This document shows positions 46,849 to 55,461 of a stretch of DNA of 64,000 nucleotides, piece after piece. This DNA comes from Pseudomonas sp. N40(2020) (lineage in GTDB: Bacteria > Pseudomonadota > Gammaproteobacteria > Pseudomonadales > Pseudomonadaceae), in contig NZ_JACSZV010000006.1 of NCBI RefSeq assembly GCF_014472415.1, positions 1-64,000 on the forward strand, read 5' to 3'. Below the pieces are notes generated by a model. It saw only the letters and a list, made by a program, of their open reading frames with translations, was not told where the DNA came from and did not search any database. Made by a program: the position numbers and the translations under genes. How positions within the stretch are numbered: position 1 is the stretch's first letter; each line of letters opens with the position of its first letter.

Positions 46849-48227
46849 TGAAAACTCTAGTCATTATCGGTGCCGGATTCAGTGGCACTGTGGCAGCCAT
46901 CGAATTTCTGCGCTCTGCCGCCGAAGACACCCGACTGATCATCATCAATCGATCTGGCGCAGTTGCGCGGGGTCTTGCTTATGGCACCAGCAGTTCAAAA
47001 CACCTGCTGAATGTTCCTGCAGGCAATATGAGCGCCCTTGTCGATGATCCCGACTCGTTTCTGCGCTACTGCCAGGTCCGGGCACCCGATACAACCTCCA
47101 GTTCGTTCGTATCCAGAAAGTTGTACGGCGACTATCTTGCTTCACTCCTGGAAGATGCAGAAAAAGACTTCGGGCGCCCTACCGATGTAGTACGTATCTG
47201 TGCGGAAGTGGTATCGCTCAAACCGCAAGATCAAGGGGCGCAGATTGAATTGTCTTCGGGTCAGAGAATCCTCGCCGATCACGTGATTCTGGCTTTTGGC
47301 CATTTCCCTCCGCGCACGCCCGCTGCGCTGGCAAGCCTGTTGGAGTCACCGCACTACATCGCAAATCCCTGGAGCGGATCAGTCAGCGCCATGGAACAAC
47401 AAGGTGAATCGGTGCTCCTGATCGGAAGCGGCCTCACGGCTCTGGACGTCATTTCCAGCCTTGGAAAGGTGAACGACGGCAGTCGGATATATTTGCTGTC
47501 GCGGCGAGGATTGTTGCCACTGTCCCACAGGGCAAACAAGGGCGGATTGCAGGTACCAATACCCTTTCGTGATGAAATGCTGAATGCTACGCCCACCGTC
47601 TTGAGTTACCTGCGCGTCCTCAAATCGCAAGTAGAAGCGGGCAAAACGCTCGGACTGAATTGGCGCGATGTTGTTGCTGCGATACGCCCGATCACTTCCC
47701 GTCTGTGGGCTCGCCTGCCGGCGACTGAGCGCAAGAGGTTTCTCCGTCATCTGCAACCCTATTGGGATGTTCATCGCCATCGTGTAGCGCCGCAAACGCA
47801 TGAGTTCTTCGCAGATGCAGTGAAACAGAAAAAAATCATACCGTTAGCCGGGCGTATCCGCTCGATGGAAATATTCGATGGAAAAACGCTGATTACTCTG
47901 CAGCGGCGCGGTCATCGTGATACGGAGCAATTGCAGATTGATCGCATCATCAACTGTACGGGACCTAATTCCAATCCAGGCATGATTGACGAGCCTCTGA
48001 TTCAACAATTGATAAGAGACGGGCTGATTGCTGTCGACGATCTTGGTTTGGGTTTGCTAGTCGACGACAGCCTCTGCGTGCAGTGCAAAGACGGGAAAGC
48101 ACTCTCATGGCTGAGTTACGTGGGCCCAATGCTCAAAGCCGGGCTCTGGGAAGCCACAGCCGTCCCCGAATTGCGTATACATGCCAGCGCGCTCGCCAGA
48201 AGCGTATCCGGAAAATTCCAGCCCTGA
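46848..48227 (+). CDS. FAD/NAD(P)-binding oxidoreductase-like protein
   Basis: A 459-residue flavoprotein-like protein. The N-terminal dinucleotide motif is VIIGAGFSGTVAAIEFL, followed by RGLAYGTSSSKHLLNVPAGNMSAL, a segment found in the FAD-NAD(P)-binding family (PF13454 type). A second Rossmann motif is LLIGSGLTALDVISSL, and the end has INCTGPNSNPG. Such proteins are found near siderophore and polysaccharide genes, mostly without assigned reactions. It is translationally coupled to cysC. What it oxidises or reduces is unknown. Confidence 0.85.
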   Translation: MKTLVIIGAGFSGTVAAIEFLRSAAEDTRLIIINRSGAVARGLAYGTSSSKHLLNVPAGNMSALVDDPDSFLRYCQVRAPDTTSSSFVSRKLYGDYLASLLEDAEKDFGRPTDVVRICAEVVSLKPQDQGAQIELSSGQRILADHVILAFGHFPPRTPAALASLLESPHYIANPWSGSVSAMEQQGESVLLIGSGLTALDVISSLGKVNDGSRIYLLSRRGLLPLSHRANKGGLQVPIPFRDEMLNATPTVLSYLRVLKSQVEAGKTLGLNWRDVVAAIRPITSRLWARLPATERKRFLRHLQPYWDVHRHRVAPQTHEFFADAVKQKKIIPLAGRIRSMEIFDGKTLITLQRRGHRDTEQLQIDRIINCTGPNSNPGMIDEPLIQQLIRDGLIAVDDLGLGLLVDDSLCVQCKDGKALSWLSYVGPMLKAGLWEATAVPELRIHASALARSVSGKFQP

Positions 48228-48364
48228 GTAATTAACGGACCCAGGGATCGCCAACACATCGCATCCCGCATGCCACATGCTGGCCTCCCTGGTTCGAGTC
48301 ATCCGCGACAGCTAGCCGCTATCGGGTGATCTCAAAGAAACCCCCATCAGGATCCATCCAGACA

Positions 48365-49126
48365 ATGAACTCTGTACTTGTGCTCGGCGACTCTCACGCT
48401 TTGGTATTCAGCTCAGAACACATGAGAGATCTATTTCCCGACCATGTATTCGAAGTGACATCAGTGGGCGGTGCAACTGTATCCGGATTGCAGAATCCTA
48501 ATGCCGTTACTCAAGCCATGCCGCAATACCTTGCTGCGCTGCAAACGACTACCGCGAAAACAGTCATAGTGATGCTGGGAGAAGTCGATACCGGCTTTGT
48601 AATCTGGTACCGAGCACAAAAACATGGCAGCTCGGTGGAGCGAATGCTTGAGAAGGCCGTTAGTAACTACCAGAACTTTTTGCAGCAGATTGCTAAAACA
48701 AATCAGGTAATCTGTATCAGCACTCCGCTCCCCACTATCCGCGACGATATGCAATGGGGCGATGTTGCCAACTTGAGAAAGGAAGTAACTGCCTCCCTGT
48801 CTCAAAGAACCCGGTTGACCATCAGATTCAACTCAATGATGGAAGCCTTCTGTCTTGAAGAAGGCATAAACCACCTGAATTTCGACACGCTTTCCACTGA
48901 TGAGACGGGTTGTCTGAAAGAATCCCTCCGCAACCCCGATCCCAGCGATCATCACTACGATCCGACAGCGCATGCGAAGATGATCGAACCCTTATTAAAG
49001 CCATTACTCCTGCAAGATAAGCACCGCGAACCGCAATGCACTAAATCTGCCACACCTGCCGCCAACAACACTGAAAAAACTTCCTTCATCAGCAATCTGT
49101 TGCGAATGTTTTTGCGCTCGAAATAA
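48365..49126 (+). CDS. SGNH/GDSL-like protein in O-antigen locus
   Basis: A 253-residue protein. The opening SVLVLGDSHALVFSSEHM is a GDS block I with serine, TSVGGATVSGL could form block II, and a late DPSDHHYDPTAH could give the Asp-His pair. An SGNH hydrolase or transferase (for example, removing or adding acyl groups on sugar) is the simplest reading, though block III is weak. The C-terminal 35 residues look unstructured and basic. ATG 48365 is chosen as just before the first strand. It is the third gene of the cysC operon. Confidence 0.7.
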   Translation: MNSVLVLGDSHALVFSSEHMRDLFPDHVFEVTSVGGATVSGLQNPNAVTQAMPQYLAALQTTTAKTVIVMLGEVDTGFVIWYRAQKHGSSVERMLEKAVSNYQNFLQQIAKTNQVICISTPLPTIRDDMQWGDVANLRKEVTASLSQRTRLTIRFNSMMEAFCLEEGINHLNFDTLSTDETGCLKESLRNPDPSDHHYDPTAHAKMIEPLLKPLLLQDKHREPQCTKSATPAANNTEKTSFISNLLRMFLRSK

Positions 49127-49152
49127 AAAACCCGTTGACTCCTCAACGGGTT
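49124..49152 (-). terminator. Terminator between the SGNH and epimerase genes
   Basis: AACCCGTTGA (49129-49138) pairs with TCAACGGGTT (49143-49152). On the minus strand it is followed by six T, ending the leftward O-antigen transcript. On the plus strand the T run is weak. Confidence 0.85.
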
Positions 49153-49193
49153 CAATCGGTTGCCTGGCTGCACCGCGAATCGACGTCCAACTG

Positions 49194-50177
49194 TCAAGCA
49201 ATTCGCGAGGAAGGACTCTCCTCCAACCATGCTACAAACTGCTTGAGTCCCTGCTCGAAGCTGACGGCGGGCGCCCATCCCAGCGAACGCTTCGCTCGCT
49301 CGATACACAAAACACTCACAGGCACATCAAACCCTCGTGCAGCCTGGTACTGCCGATCAGCTACGCGTCCCGTGATTTTTTCAATCGCATCCAGCAACTC
49401 ATTCAAACTGTGTCCATGTCCGGAGCCGATATTGAACACGTGTTCATCCGTTGAGCGCTCAATAGACGCCAGCAACGCTTGAACAACATCCGCTACGTGG
49501 ATGTAGTCACGAACCACCGACCCGTCGCCCCAGATCTCAATAGGCTCACCACGCAGTACTTTACCGAGAAAAACCGCAACAGCCCCCTGACTTGAATGTG
49601 TCCGCTGCCCTTCTCCATATGGATTTGCCAATCGCAAGACGGTGTAATCAAGACCATGCAGGCGATGAAAAAGCGCCAGGTATTTCTCGATTGCCAGCTT
49701 CGCAATTCCGTACGAACAAGCCGGATCTGTAGGATGCGTTTCAGAGATAGGTACCTGAACGGGATCCCCATAAACGGTTCCTCCCGATGACACGAAAACA
49801 ATCTTCTTGATACCGGCCTCGACGGCAAGATTCAGCAAGCGAATGGTTCCAACCAGATTGCTTTCGATATCAAAAACCGGATCTGCGTTCGATGATTTAG
49901 GCAGCGTAGTCGACACCAAGTGATAACAAATGTCGCAGTCTCGTAGCGCTTCACTTATATCAGCCTCGCTGGTGAAATCACCCTCATACAACTCAAAACG
50001 TGTATCGGTGGTGTGTGAATCTCCTAACGCTACGACGTTAGGGCGATCAAAGCAGCGCACAGTATGCCCTTGATCCAGCAATGCCTCGATCAGATGGGTA
50101 CCGATGAAGCCGCGACCGCCCAATACCACCGACCGCATTGCTCTCGAGGTGGAGGTGTTCTCGGATATTTTCAACAT
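49194..50177 (-). CDS. NAD-dependent nucleotide-sugar epimerase/dehydratase
   Basis: About 327 residues (314 if the ATG at 50138 is used). It is an extended SDR of the UDP-glucose 4-epimerase type: GGRGFIGTHLIEALLDQGH binds NAD, FVSSGGTVYGDP provides the active-site serine region, and YGIAK the catalytic tyrosine and lysine. LRLANPYGEGQ and GSVVRDYIHVADVV are further family marks. ATG 50177 has GGAG four bases upstream, while 50138 fits the usual family N-terminus better. It follows the 1641-residue gene by 215 bases. Confidence 0.88.
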   Translation of the reverse strand: MLKISENTSTSRAMRSVVLGGRGFIGTHLIEALLDQGHTVRCFDRPNVVALGDSHTTDTRFELYEGDFTSEADISEALRDCDICYHLVSTTLPKSSNADPVFDIESNLVGTIRLLNLAVEAGIKKIVFVSSGGTVYGDPVQVPISETHPTDPACSYGIAKLAIEKYLALFHRLHGLDYTVLRLANPYGEGQRTHSSQGAVAVFLGKVLRGEPIEIWGDGSVVRDYIHVADVVQALLASIERSTDEHVFNIGSGHGHSLNELLDAIEKITGRVADRQYQAARGFDVPVSVLCIERAKRSLGWAPAVSFEQGLKQFVAWLEESPSSRIA

Positions 50178-50391
50178 TAATCTCCAATGCTTCAAAGGCT
50201 TGATTTGCTGTCGGATGAGCAGTTGACGTAGCCCTGCGCAAATCAGCTGTTTCAAAGCTTTGCGAAAAAAGGGGCAGTGACAGGCCATGTAGCACAAAAG
50301 GAGCCTATGAGACGACGCGAAGCGCTCCACAGCCTGAGCAGCTCAAACTGTGGAACCTCCTTCATGCCTAAGGCAAGCCCTTAATCGCCGC

Positions 50392-53300
50392 CTACACAGC
50401 CGGCGGCGATACCAAAGCAGACTCGTCGCCAGCTCGCTCTTCCCGGCGGGCTTTGATGTCACGTTCGAAAAAACGAATGTATTGTCCTGCAACTGCGTCG
50501 ATTCGGTAGCGACTGGAGACCTCTTTCACCAACCCCAGCACCTCGTTATACCTTGCTTTTTTGCTGGCAAAATCGGCGATTACTTTCGCAGTATGCTCAA
50601 TAGGGATCTCCCAGTCTTCAAGTACGATTACCTCACCGGCCATCTGATCGCCTATCGTCAGCATGTTCCGAATATCGCCAACATCGGATGCGATGTATGG
50701 CTTGCCCGCGAAAAGGCAGTCAACAATTGTCAGAGGGAAGCTCTCGGACTTGAACTTGGTGAGCATAATCCCCATGTCCGCCGCGGCATAATGTCCGACC
50801 GAGTTATCACTGAATCCCGTCAAGCAGACGAAATCAGGAGCCCCAACACGGCAATACTCGTCGTATACAGGTCCATTACCGACCAGCAACAAACGTATGT
50901 CCACTCCCGAAAGGTTACGCGCCAAAGCTACTGCCTGTATCGTCTCATCCCAGCCTTTGTCAGGTATTGCCCGGCTCACACAGCAAAGTACAAAAGCGTC
51001 CTGCGCAATGCCCAACTGCTCACGTTCGATAGCTACCACGGCAGGCGGCTGCAAGCCATTAGGTACTTTGACGAAACGTTCAGGGTCTTTCTCACAGATA
51101 GAAAGATTAGCGAAAGGAACGATATTCTTTTCAGCTGTATAAACCCACGTAGTCACCTCACTATTTGCCGCCTTGAGCTGTTCATGAGTTACAGCGAAGG
51201 CTTCACCGTGCTCGATCATTCCGTGCAAGGAAGCAACGTGAGAACCCAACTCCGAAAATACGCCAGGAAGACTTATTGGATACTTCTGCGTATGCCATTG
51301 ATGGCTGTTCAAGGCTTCTATACCGAACTCGTGAATAAGCGACTTCACCTCATGAAGGTCGTTCGTTTCGACGAGCGGAACATCCGCACGCAGCATACGG
51401 CGAACGCCGTCCTCTCGCGCTGTAAGTCCGGCACTCAGCAGAAGCACCGAAAAACCTTGGCGCTTGAATTCGTTCGCTAGGCGGATTGGCAAGATTTCCG
51501 CACCACCCGGGTAAAAGCCAATCGTTGAAACCATGATGTTCGGAGTGCGATTGGCGCGAGCCTCAAAGATAGCATCGCGCCCATACCACGCGTAGAACTC
51601 TTGTTGTGAGTTCCCAACGTTAATATCGTAAAGTCGCTGGCTACTCTCTTCACACATTTCAAGAACCGAAAGGGGGACGTTGTACAGAGCCTGTACTGTC
51701 TGGCTTGCCATCCCGAGTTCTCGATAAAAGACTTCTCGCTTATAGGTAAGCTCTGCAGCACTGCCGACGTAACGGCGGAAAAAATTCGTCCCCTCGACCG
51801 AGTAAGCGACTTTACCTCCGCGAATGAGATGAAGGTAAAAAACCCAGTCACCCGCCACTCGCATGGAGAGCCAGGCCTCATCATCAAGCAACGGTAAATC
51901 TATCGGACGCTTGAAAACGACACCGCTGGCGTTAGGAATCGTATTTTTAATCCCCAGTGCATAACGCACTTCACTGTGAGCGGTATCTACGTACGATTCT
52001 GTCCATTTCTCTGCGCATTCCAGGTCACTGACATACTTGTGGAACTCGCCCTCTTGGACGACTTCATCACTGGTGACGAATTCGCAGCGTGCATAGGCGA
52101 GCATGACGGCTTCATCATCGAAGCAGCGAACAAGAGCCTGAAGAAAGTTTTCGTCACAGTAATCATCGCTCTCGGCAACCCAGACAAGATCCCCCGTTGC
52201 TGCCTTGATACCCTTCGCCCATTGCCTGAACACGCCACCAGAATTGTTCTCGTTGAACAATGTGACGGTTACGTCCGGGAACCGCTGTGCATACTCATTC
52301 AATATCGAGCGACTTTGATCAGACGAGCAGTCATCCATCAAGATAACTTCAAAATTCTTGTACGTTTGGCCATAAATACTATCCAAACGCTTACGCAGAA
52401 AACGTTCATGATTGTAATTTGGCACAACAACCGAAACTTTCGGCATCAACGTCGCTGACTTGATGTCCAACAACGCACGACTCGTCTCGTTAACGCGACC
52501 AAAACCTGCAACTTTTTCAGGTTCTAGAAACAGTCCTCGACTCCAGTCATTCCACGCATTCACGAACACCAACTGCCGATCTTCGGAGTGTATATTCTTA
52601 GCACTTCTTATTGTCGCATCCAGCCAACGACGGTACTCGCGCGCTAAAAATCGAGTATAAACCAGCGGGGAATTTGCATCATATGCAGATTCATCTCTGG
52701 CCAAAGTAATACCGTTAAAAACCGGAAACGAATGTGATTGAGCGTTTTCCGCTCGTGTAATGCCATTGGCCACAATTACCGAATAAGGAACAGCGGATAT
52801 ACCATTCTTACGCTGTGGCGCAAAAGTGCCAATCTCACCTGGAACAGGCTCTACTGCCAGTTCCAGAACGCCGTCACATAGCGATGAGAGCTTTTCGCTC
52901 CACACCATTTCATTAATTTGTGTCGACTGAACGATCAGATACGCATCAATGTCACGTTGGACGAGTTGATCGTGTAGCTCATTGATCACATCAAAATTGT
53001 TGCATCCCGAGCACTCGATTACAACGACAGGACGTCCATCAATACGCAAATATCGCCGATCGCGAACAGCCTCACGCAAACGTGCCGGCACGTTTTTTTC
53101 TTGCTCTGAAATTTTCACGCAAAACTGAAATTGAATGTTTTTATGATCAAGAAAAACGTCTACTGGCTGGCGCTCATCTTCAATGCCTTCACTGCCTTTC
53201 CACTCGAAACAAAAACCGTACAATCCATGGGCTTTGGCCAGTCCCACCTGCTTGGCCAAAACTTGGCTATCCAGTGGATCATAAAATCCAAGATAGTCAT

Positions 53301-55317
53301 TCGGCAGTAACTGAGCCCCGCCTTTGGAGGCAACACGCGCCTCGCGTAACTTATCCCACTGCGGCAAAACATAAAGAGCAAAAAGTTTTATGCTGTTTTT
53401 AGCACGACCAAAATTTATATCATCTTCATAACGGATCATCGCTCCCGGCACCGCGATCCGTTGTTCCGAGGCACCTGAAACAACGTAATGCCAAAACGGA
53501 TTTATATTGGCGGCAGCGATATCCTTGTACATCTCAAGATAACCGACAGTATCGAAGTCATCGGAAGGATTTTTCCCTTCGAACCAGCCAAAACTACAAT
53601 AATGTCGAATAGGTTCCAGACCAATATTCTTTAACTCTGGATACATTGCCAGATAGTAATCAGCATCAAACAACCCAGAGTTCTTAATAACTTCAACTTG
53701 CTCTGCGATAACGTCCGGAGCAACCTGTTTGAAAACGCGAGGAATGGCCTCCACCTCTACACGTTTTTTTCGCGTCCAGGTGCGTGTGTGACCAGCAATA
53801 GAGCGTCCTTCCAAACTACCGCTTTTAAGGTAATGAACCAATGGATTCACAGCCGCAGCGGCAACGTCTGGATAATCACGCAGGTATTTGTCGGTATTGA
53901 ATAACGCAGAGGGGTTGCGCCCTTCCTTCCACCCATCGATCAAATAGTGCATGAGTGGATCAACACCCTGATCTTTTACATCGGGATTCTTGGCAAGGTA
54001 GTAACTCTCATCGAAAAGCTCACTGGCGTTCAGTAGTTCAATCGAGGATTCACCAGCGGGAGAGCGCCGTTTTCTCAGGACTTCGATAGCTTTACCCAAG
54101 GACGTATTGCTCAGCCTGCGGATTGTCCGGCGAGCCAGCACACTGGCTCTACGCAACGGCGAAGTCACACGCCAGGAGTGCGAGTTATGAGTTTTTTGCA
54201 GCTCTTGCCTTACCGCAGCAACTTCAGAATCCCTTTGCTGTTGCAGGCTGGAAATCTTCTCCTCGCCCCCAACAACCTGAGCCTTCAGAATATAGATCTG
54301 ACGCGTGAGGTTCGCGATTTCGGCTTCACGCTTGCCCGCAAGAAGACGAAGTTCGGTAATTTGTGTGGCACTCTCGACTAACGAAGCACTCAGCGACCCG
54401 ACTTTTCCCTCAAGCATGTCAACTGTCTGACCCAGGGTGACAATTCGCGCAGTGCGCTCTCCGAGGGATTTGTGGCGCCCCCTGATCAGCTTGATCGCGC
54501 GCAAAGCAAGCATGAGCTCATCGTGGGTAAATGATTCCTTGGCTTTCGGTGGCTCGGTGTCATAACCCAATACCGCAAAATCCTCAGCATACAAACTCTG
54601 GATCAGACTGGCACTGCGCTCTGTGACGAACTCAGGAAGATAAGGAATCAGACTTTCGTTTGCGCGACGCTCGGCAAAAGGGTCAGGAAGGAACTCACCG
54701 AGGTGCTCGGACAATGCCTTACTGAGCCGGGATGACTCTTCAATTTTGGCCAGCACGCTATAGTTGATCAGATCAGGGCGCAACAACATGACTTGAGGAG
54801 TCCAGTGTTGATCCCAGAATGTTGGCGCTTCCTGACTGGCAAGGTGCTCAAGAAACCCCTCGAACGCCAAGGCGATATCCTTCGCATCTCTCAACGGCTG
54901 ATAATAAAAATCTCGCTGAAGATAGGGCCCAACCTGTTGTGGTTCCTGCAACAGCAATTTTGACTGCCACGCCGAAAATATTCGCTTGTACGGGTTTCTA
55001 ACCACAGCAAATCGGAAATACGAGTCCGAGGTCAGGGCTTCATGTAATGACTCTGGAGCAAGTCCCGTGACAGTGGGTGCGACCCTGTGCATCTCATGCA
55101 CGATTTGATCCGGGTTGCTTTCTGCACTATCAGTGATCTCGTTAAGCGCTTTCGAGCAGCCTACCAACGATGCAAACCACCATTTAAGGGATGTACACGC
55201 GACTTTTGGTGTGCTTACGTACAAGAGCTTGTGCTGCTCCGAACGATAGCCACTCCAGCGGAGATAGTTGAACACTGCTGCTTCGTCACTTGGTGGCCAT
55301 TCACTGATATTTAACAT
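50392..55317 (-). CDS. Giant O-antigen protein: sulfotransferase, coiled coil, repeats, WbsX-like, GT2, GT4
   Basis: A 1641-residue cytoplasmic multi-enzyme. Residues 1-255: sulfotransferase, with 5'-phosphosulfate loop STPKVACTSLKWW (35-47) and 3'-phosphate site RNPYKRIFSAW (107-117). About 265-385: coiled coil. About 433-622: two pairs of 36-residue modules of the type DPLxHYLxxGxxEGRNP. About 635-950: WbsX/GH99-like domain (GFYDP, GLYGFCFEW, VFVNAWNDW...LEP). 959-1200: GT2 (VSVVVPNYN, DDCSSD, AESDD). 1259-1620: GT4 (FYPGGAE, ESFPLTIVDC). It follows wzt in the export operon and likely builds and caps the O-chain. Roles of the domains are inferred from families. Confidence 0.87.
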   Translation of the reverse strand: MLNISEWPPSDEAAVFNYLRWSGYRSEQHKLLYVSTPKVACTSLKWWFASLVGCSKALNEITDSAESNPDQIVHEMHRVAPTVTGLAPESLHEALTSDSYFRFAVVRNPYKRIFSAWQSKLLLQEPQQVGPYLQRDFYYQPLRDAKDIALAFEGFLEHLASQEAPTFWDQHWTPQVMLLRPDLINYSVLAKIEESSRLSKALSEHLGEFLPDPFAERRANESLIPYLPEFVTERSASLIQSLYAEDFAVLGYDTEPPKAKESFTHDELMLALRAIKLIRGRHKSLGERTARIVTLGQTVDMLEGKVGSLSASLVESATQITELRLLAGKREAEIANLTRQIYILKAQVVGGEEKISSLQQQRDSEVAAVRQELQKTHNSHSWRVTSPLRRASVLARRTIRRLSNTSLGKAIEVLRKRRSPAGESSIELLNASELFDESYYLAKNPDVKDQGVDPLMHYLIDGWKEGRNPSALFNTDKYLRDYPDVAAAAVNPLVHYLKSGSLEGRSIAGHTRTWTRKKRVEVEAIPRVFKQVAPDVIAEQVEVIKNSGLFDADYYLAMYPELKNIGLEPIRHYCSFGWFEGKNPSDDFDTVGYLEMYKDIAAANINPFWHYVVSGASEQRIAVPGAMIRYEDDINFGRAKNSIKLFALYVLPQWDKLREARVASKGGAQLLPNDYLGFYDPLDSQVLAKQVGLAKAHGLYGFCFEWKGSEGIEDERQPVDVFLDHKNIQFQFCVKISEQEKNVPARLREAVRDRRYLRIDGRPVVVIECSGCNNFDVINELHDQLVQRDIDAYLIVQSTQINEMVWSEKLSSLCDGVLELAVEPVPGEIGTFAPQRKNGISAVPYSVIVANGITRAENAQSHSFPVFNGITLARDESAYDANSPLVYTRFLAREYRRWLDATIRSAKNIHSEDRQLVFVNAWNDWSRGLFLEPEKVAGFGRVNETSRALLDIKSATLMPKVSVVVPNYNHERFLRKRLDSIYGQTYKNFEVILMDDCSSDQSRSILNEYAQRFPDVTVTLFNENNSGGVFRQWAKGIKAATGDLVWVAESDDYCDENFLQALVRCFDDEAVMLAYARCEFVTSDEVVQEGEFHKYVSDLECAEKWTESYVDTAHSEVRYALGIKNTIPNASGVVFKRPIDLPLLDDEAWLSMRVAGDWVFYLHLIRGGKVAYSVEGTNFFRRYVGSAAELTYKREVFYRELGMASQTVQALYNVPLSVLEMCEESSQRLYDINVGNSQQEFYAWYGRDAIFEARANRTPNIMVSTIGFYPGGAEILPIRLANEFKRQGFSVLLLSAGLTAREDGVRRMLRADVPLVETNDLHEVKSLIHEFGIEALNSHQWHTQKYPISLPGVFSELGSHVASLHGMIEHGEAFAVTHEQLKAANSEVTTWVYTAEKNIVPFANLSICEKDPERFVKVPNGLQPPAVVAIEREQLGIAQDAFVLCCVSRAIPDKGWDETIQAVALARNLSGVDIRLLLVGNGPVYDEYCRVGAPDFVCLTGFSDNSVGHYAAADMGIMLTKFKSESFPLTIVDCLFAGKPYIASDVGDIRNMLTIGDQMAGEVIVLEDWEIPIEHTAKVIADFASKKARYNEVLGLVKEVSSRYRIDAVAGQYIRFFERDIKARREERAGDESALVSPPAV

Positions 55318-55429
55318 TTACGTCATAAACCTTATGAATATGCTGCAGCGCAGCATCAAACTTCCGAGTCCATTATTCCATTACACAAGTCAACAACGTC
55401 GCCTTTGACTCGTCGCGTTGCGTCGAGCG

Positions 55430-55452
55430 GTCGGCTAGTTCCTTTAGCCGAC
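55430..55452. other. Hairpin between wzt and the giant gene
   Basis: GTCGGCTA (55430-55437) pairs perfectly with TAGCCGAC (55445-55452) in the 144-base gap. No T run follows on either strand, so it may be an RNA-stability or attenuation element and not a simple terminator. Confidence 0.5.
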
Positions 55453-55461
55453 AGCCAACCG

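Noticed and set aside
50386..50408. Hairpin at the end of the giant gene as terminator
   Set aside because: The G+C stem overlaps the stop codon and no T run follows, so it was not called.
50350..51480. A 376-codon plus-strand frame opposite the end of the giant protein
   Set aside because: No motif or ribosome site, and the GT4 domain on the minus strand is clear.
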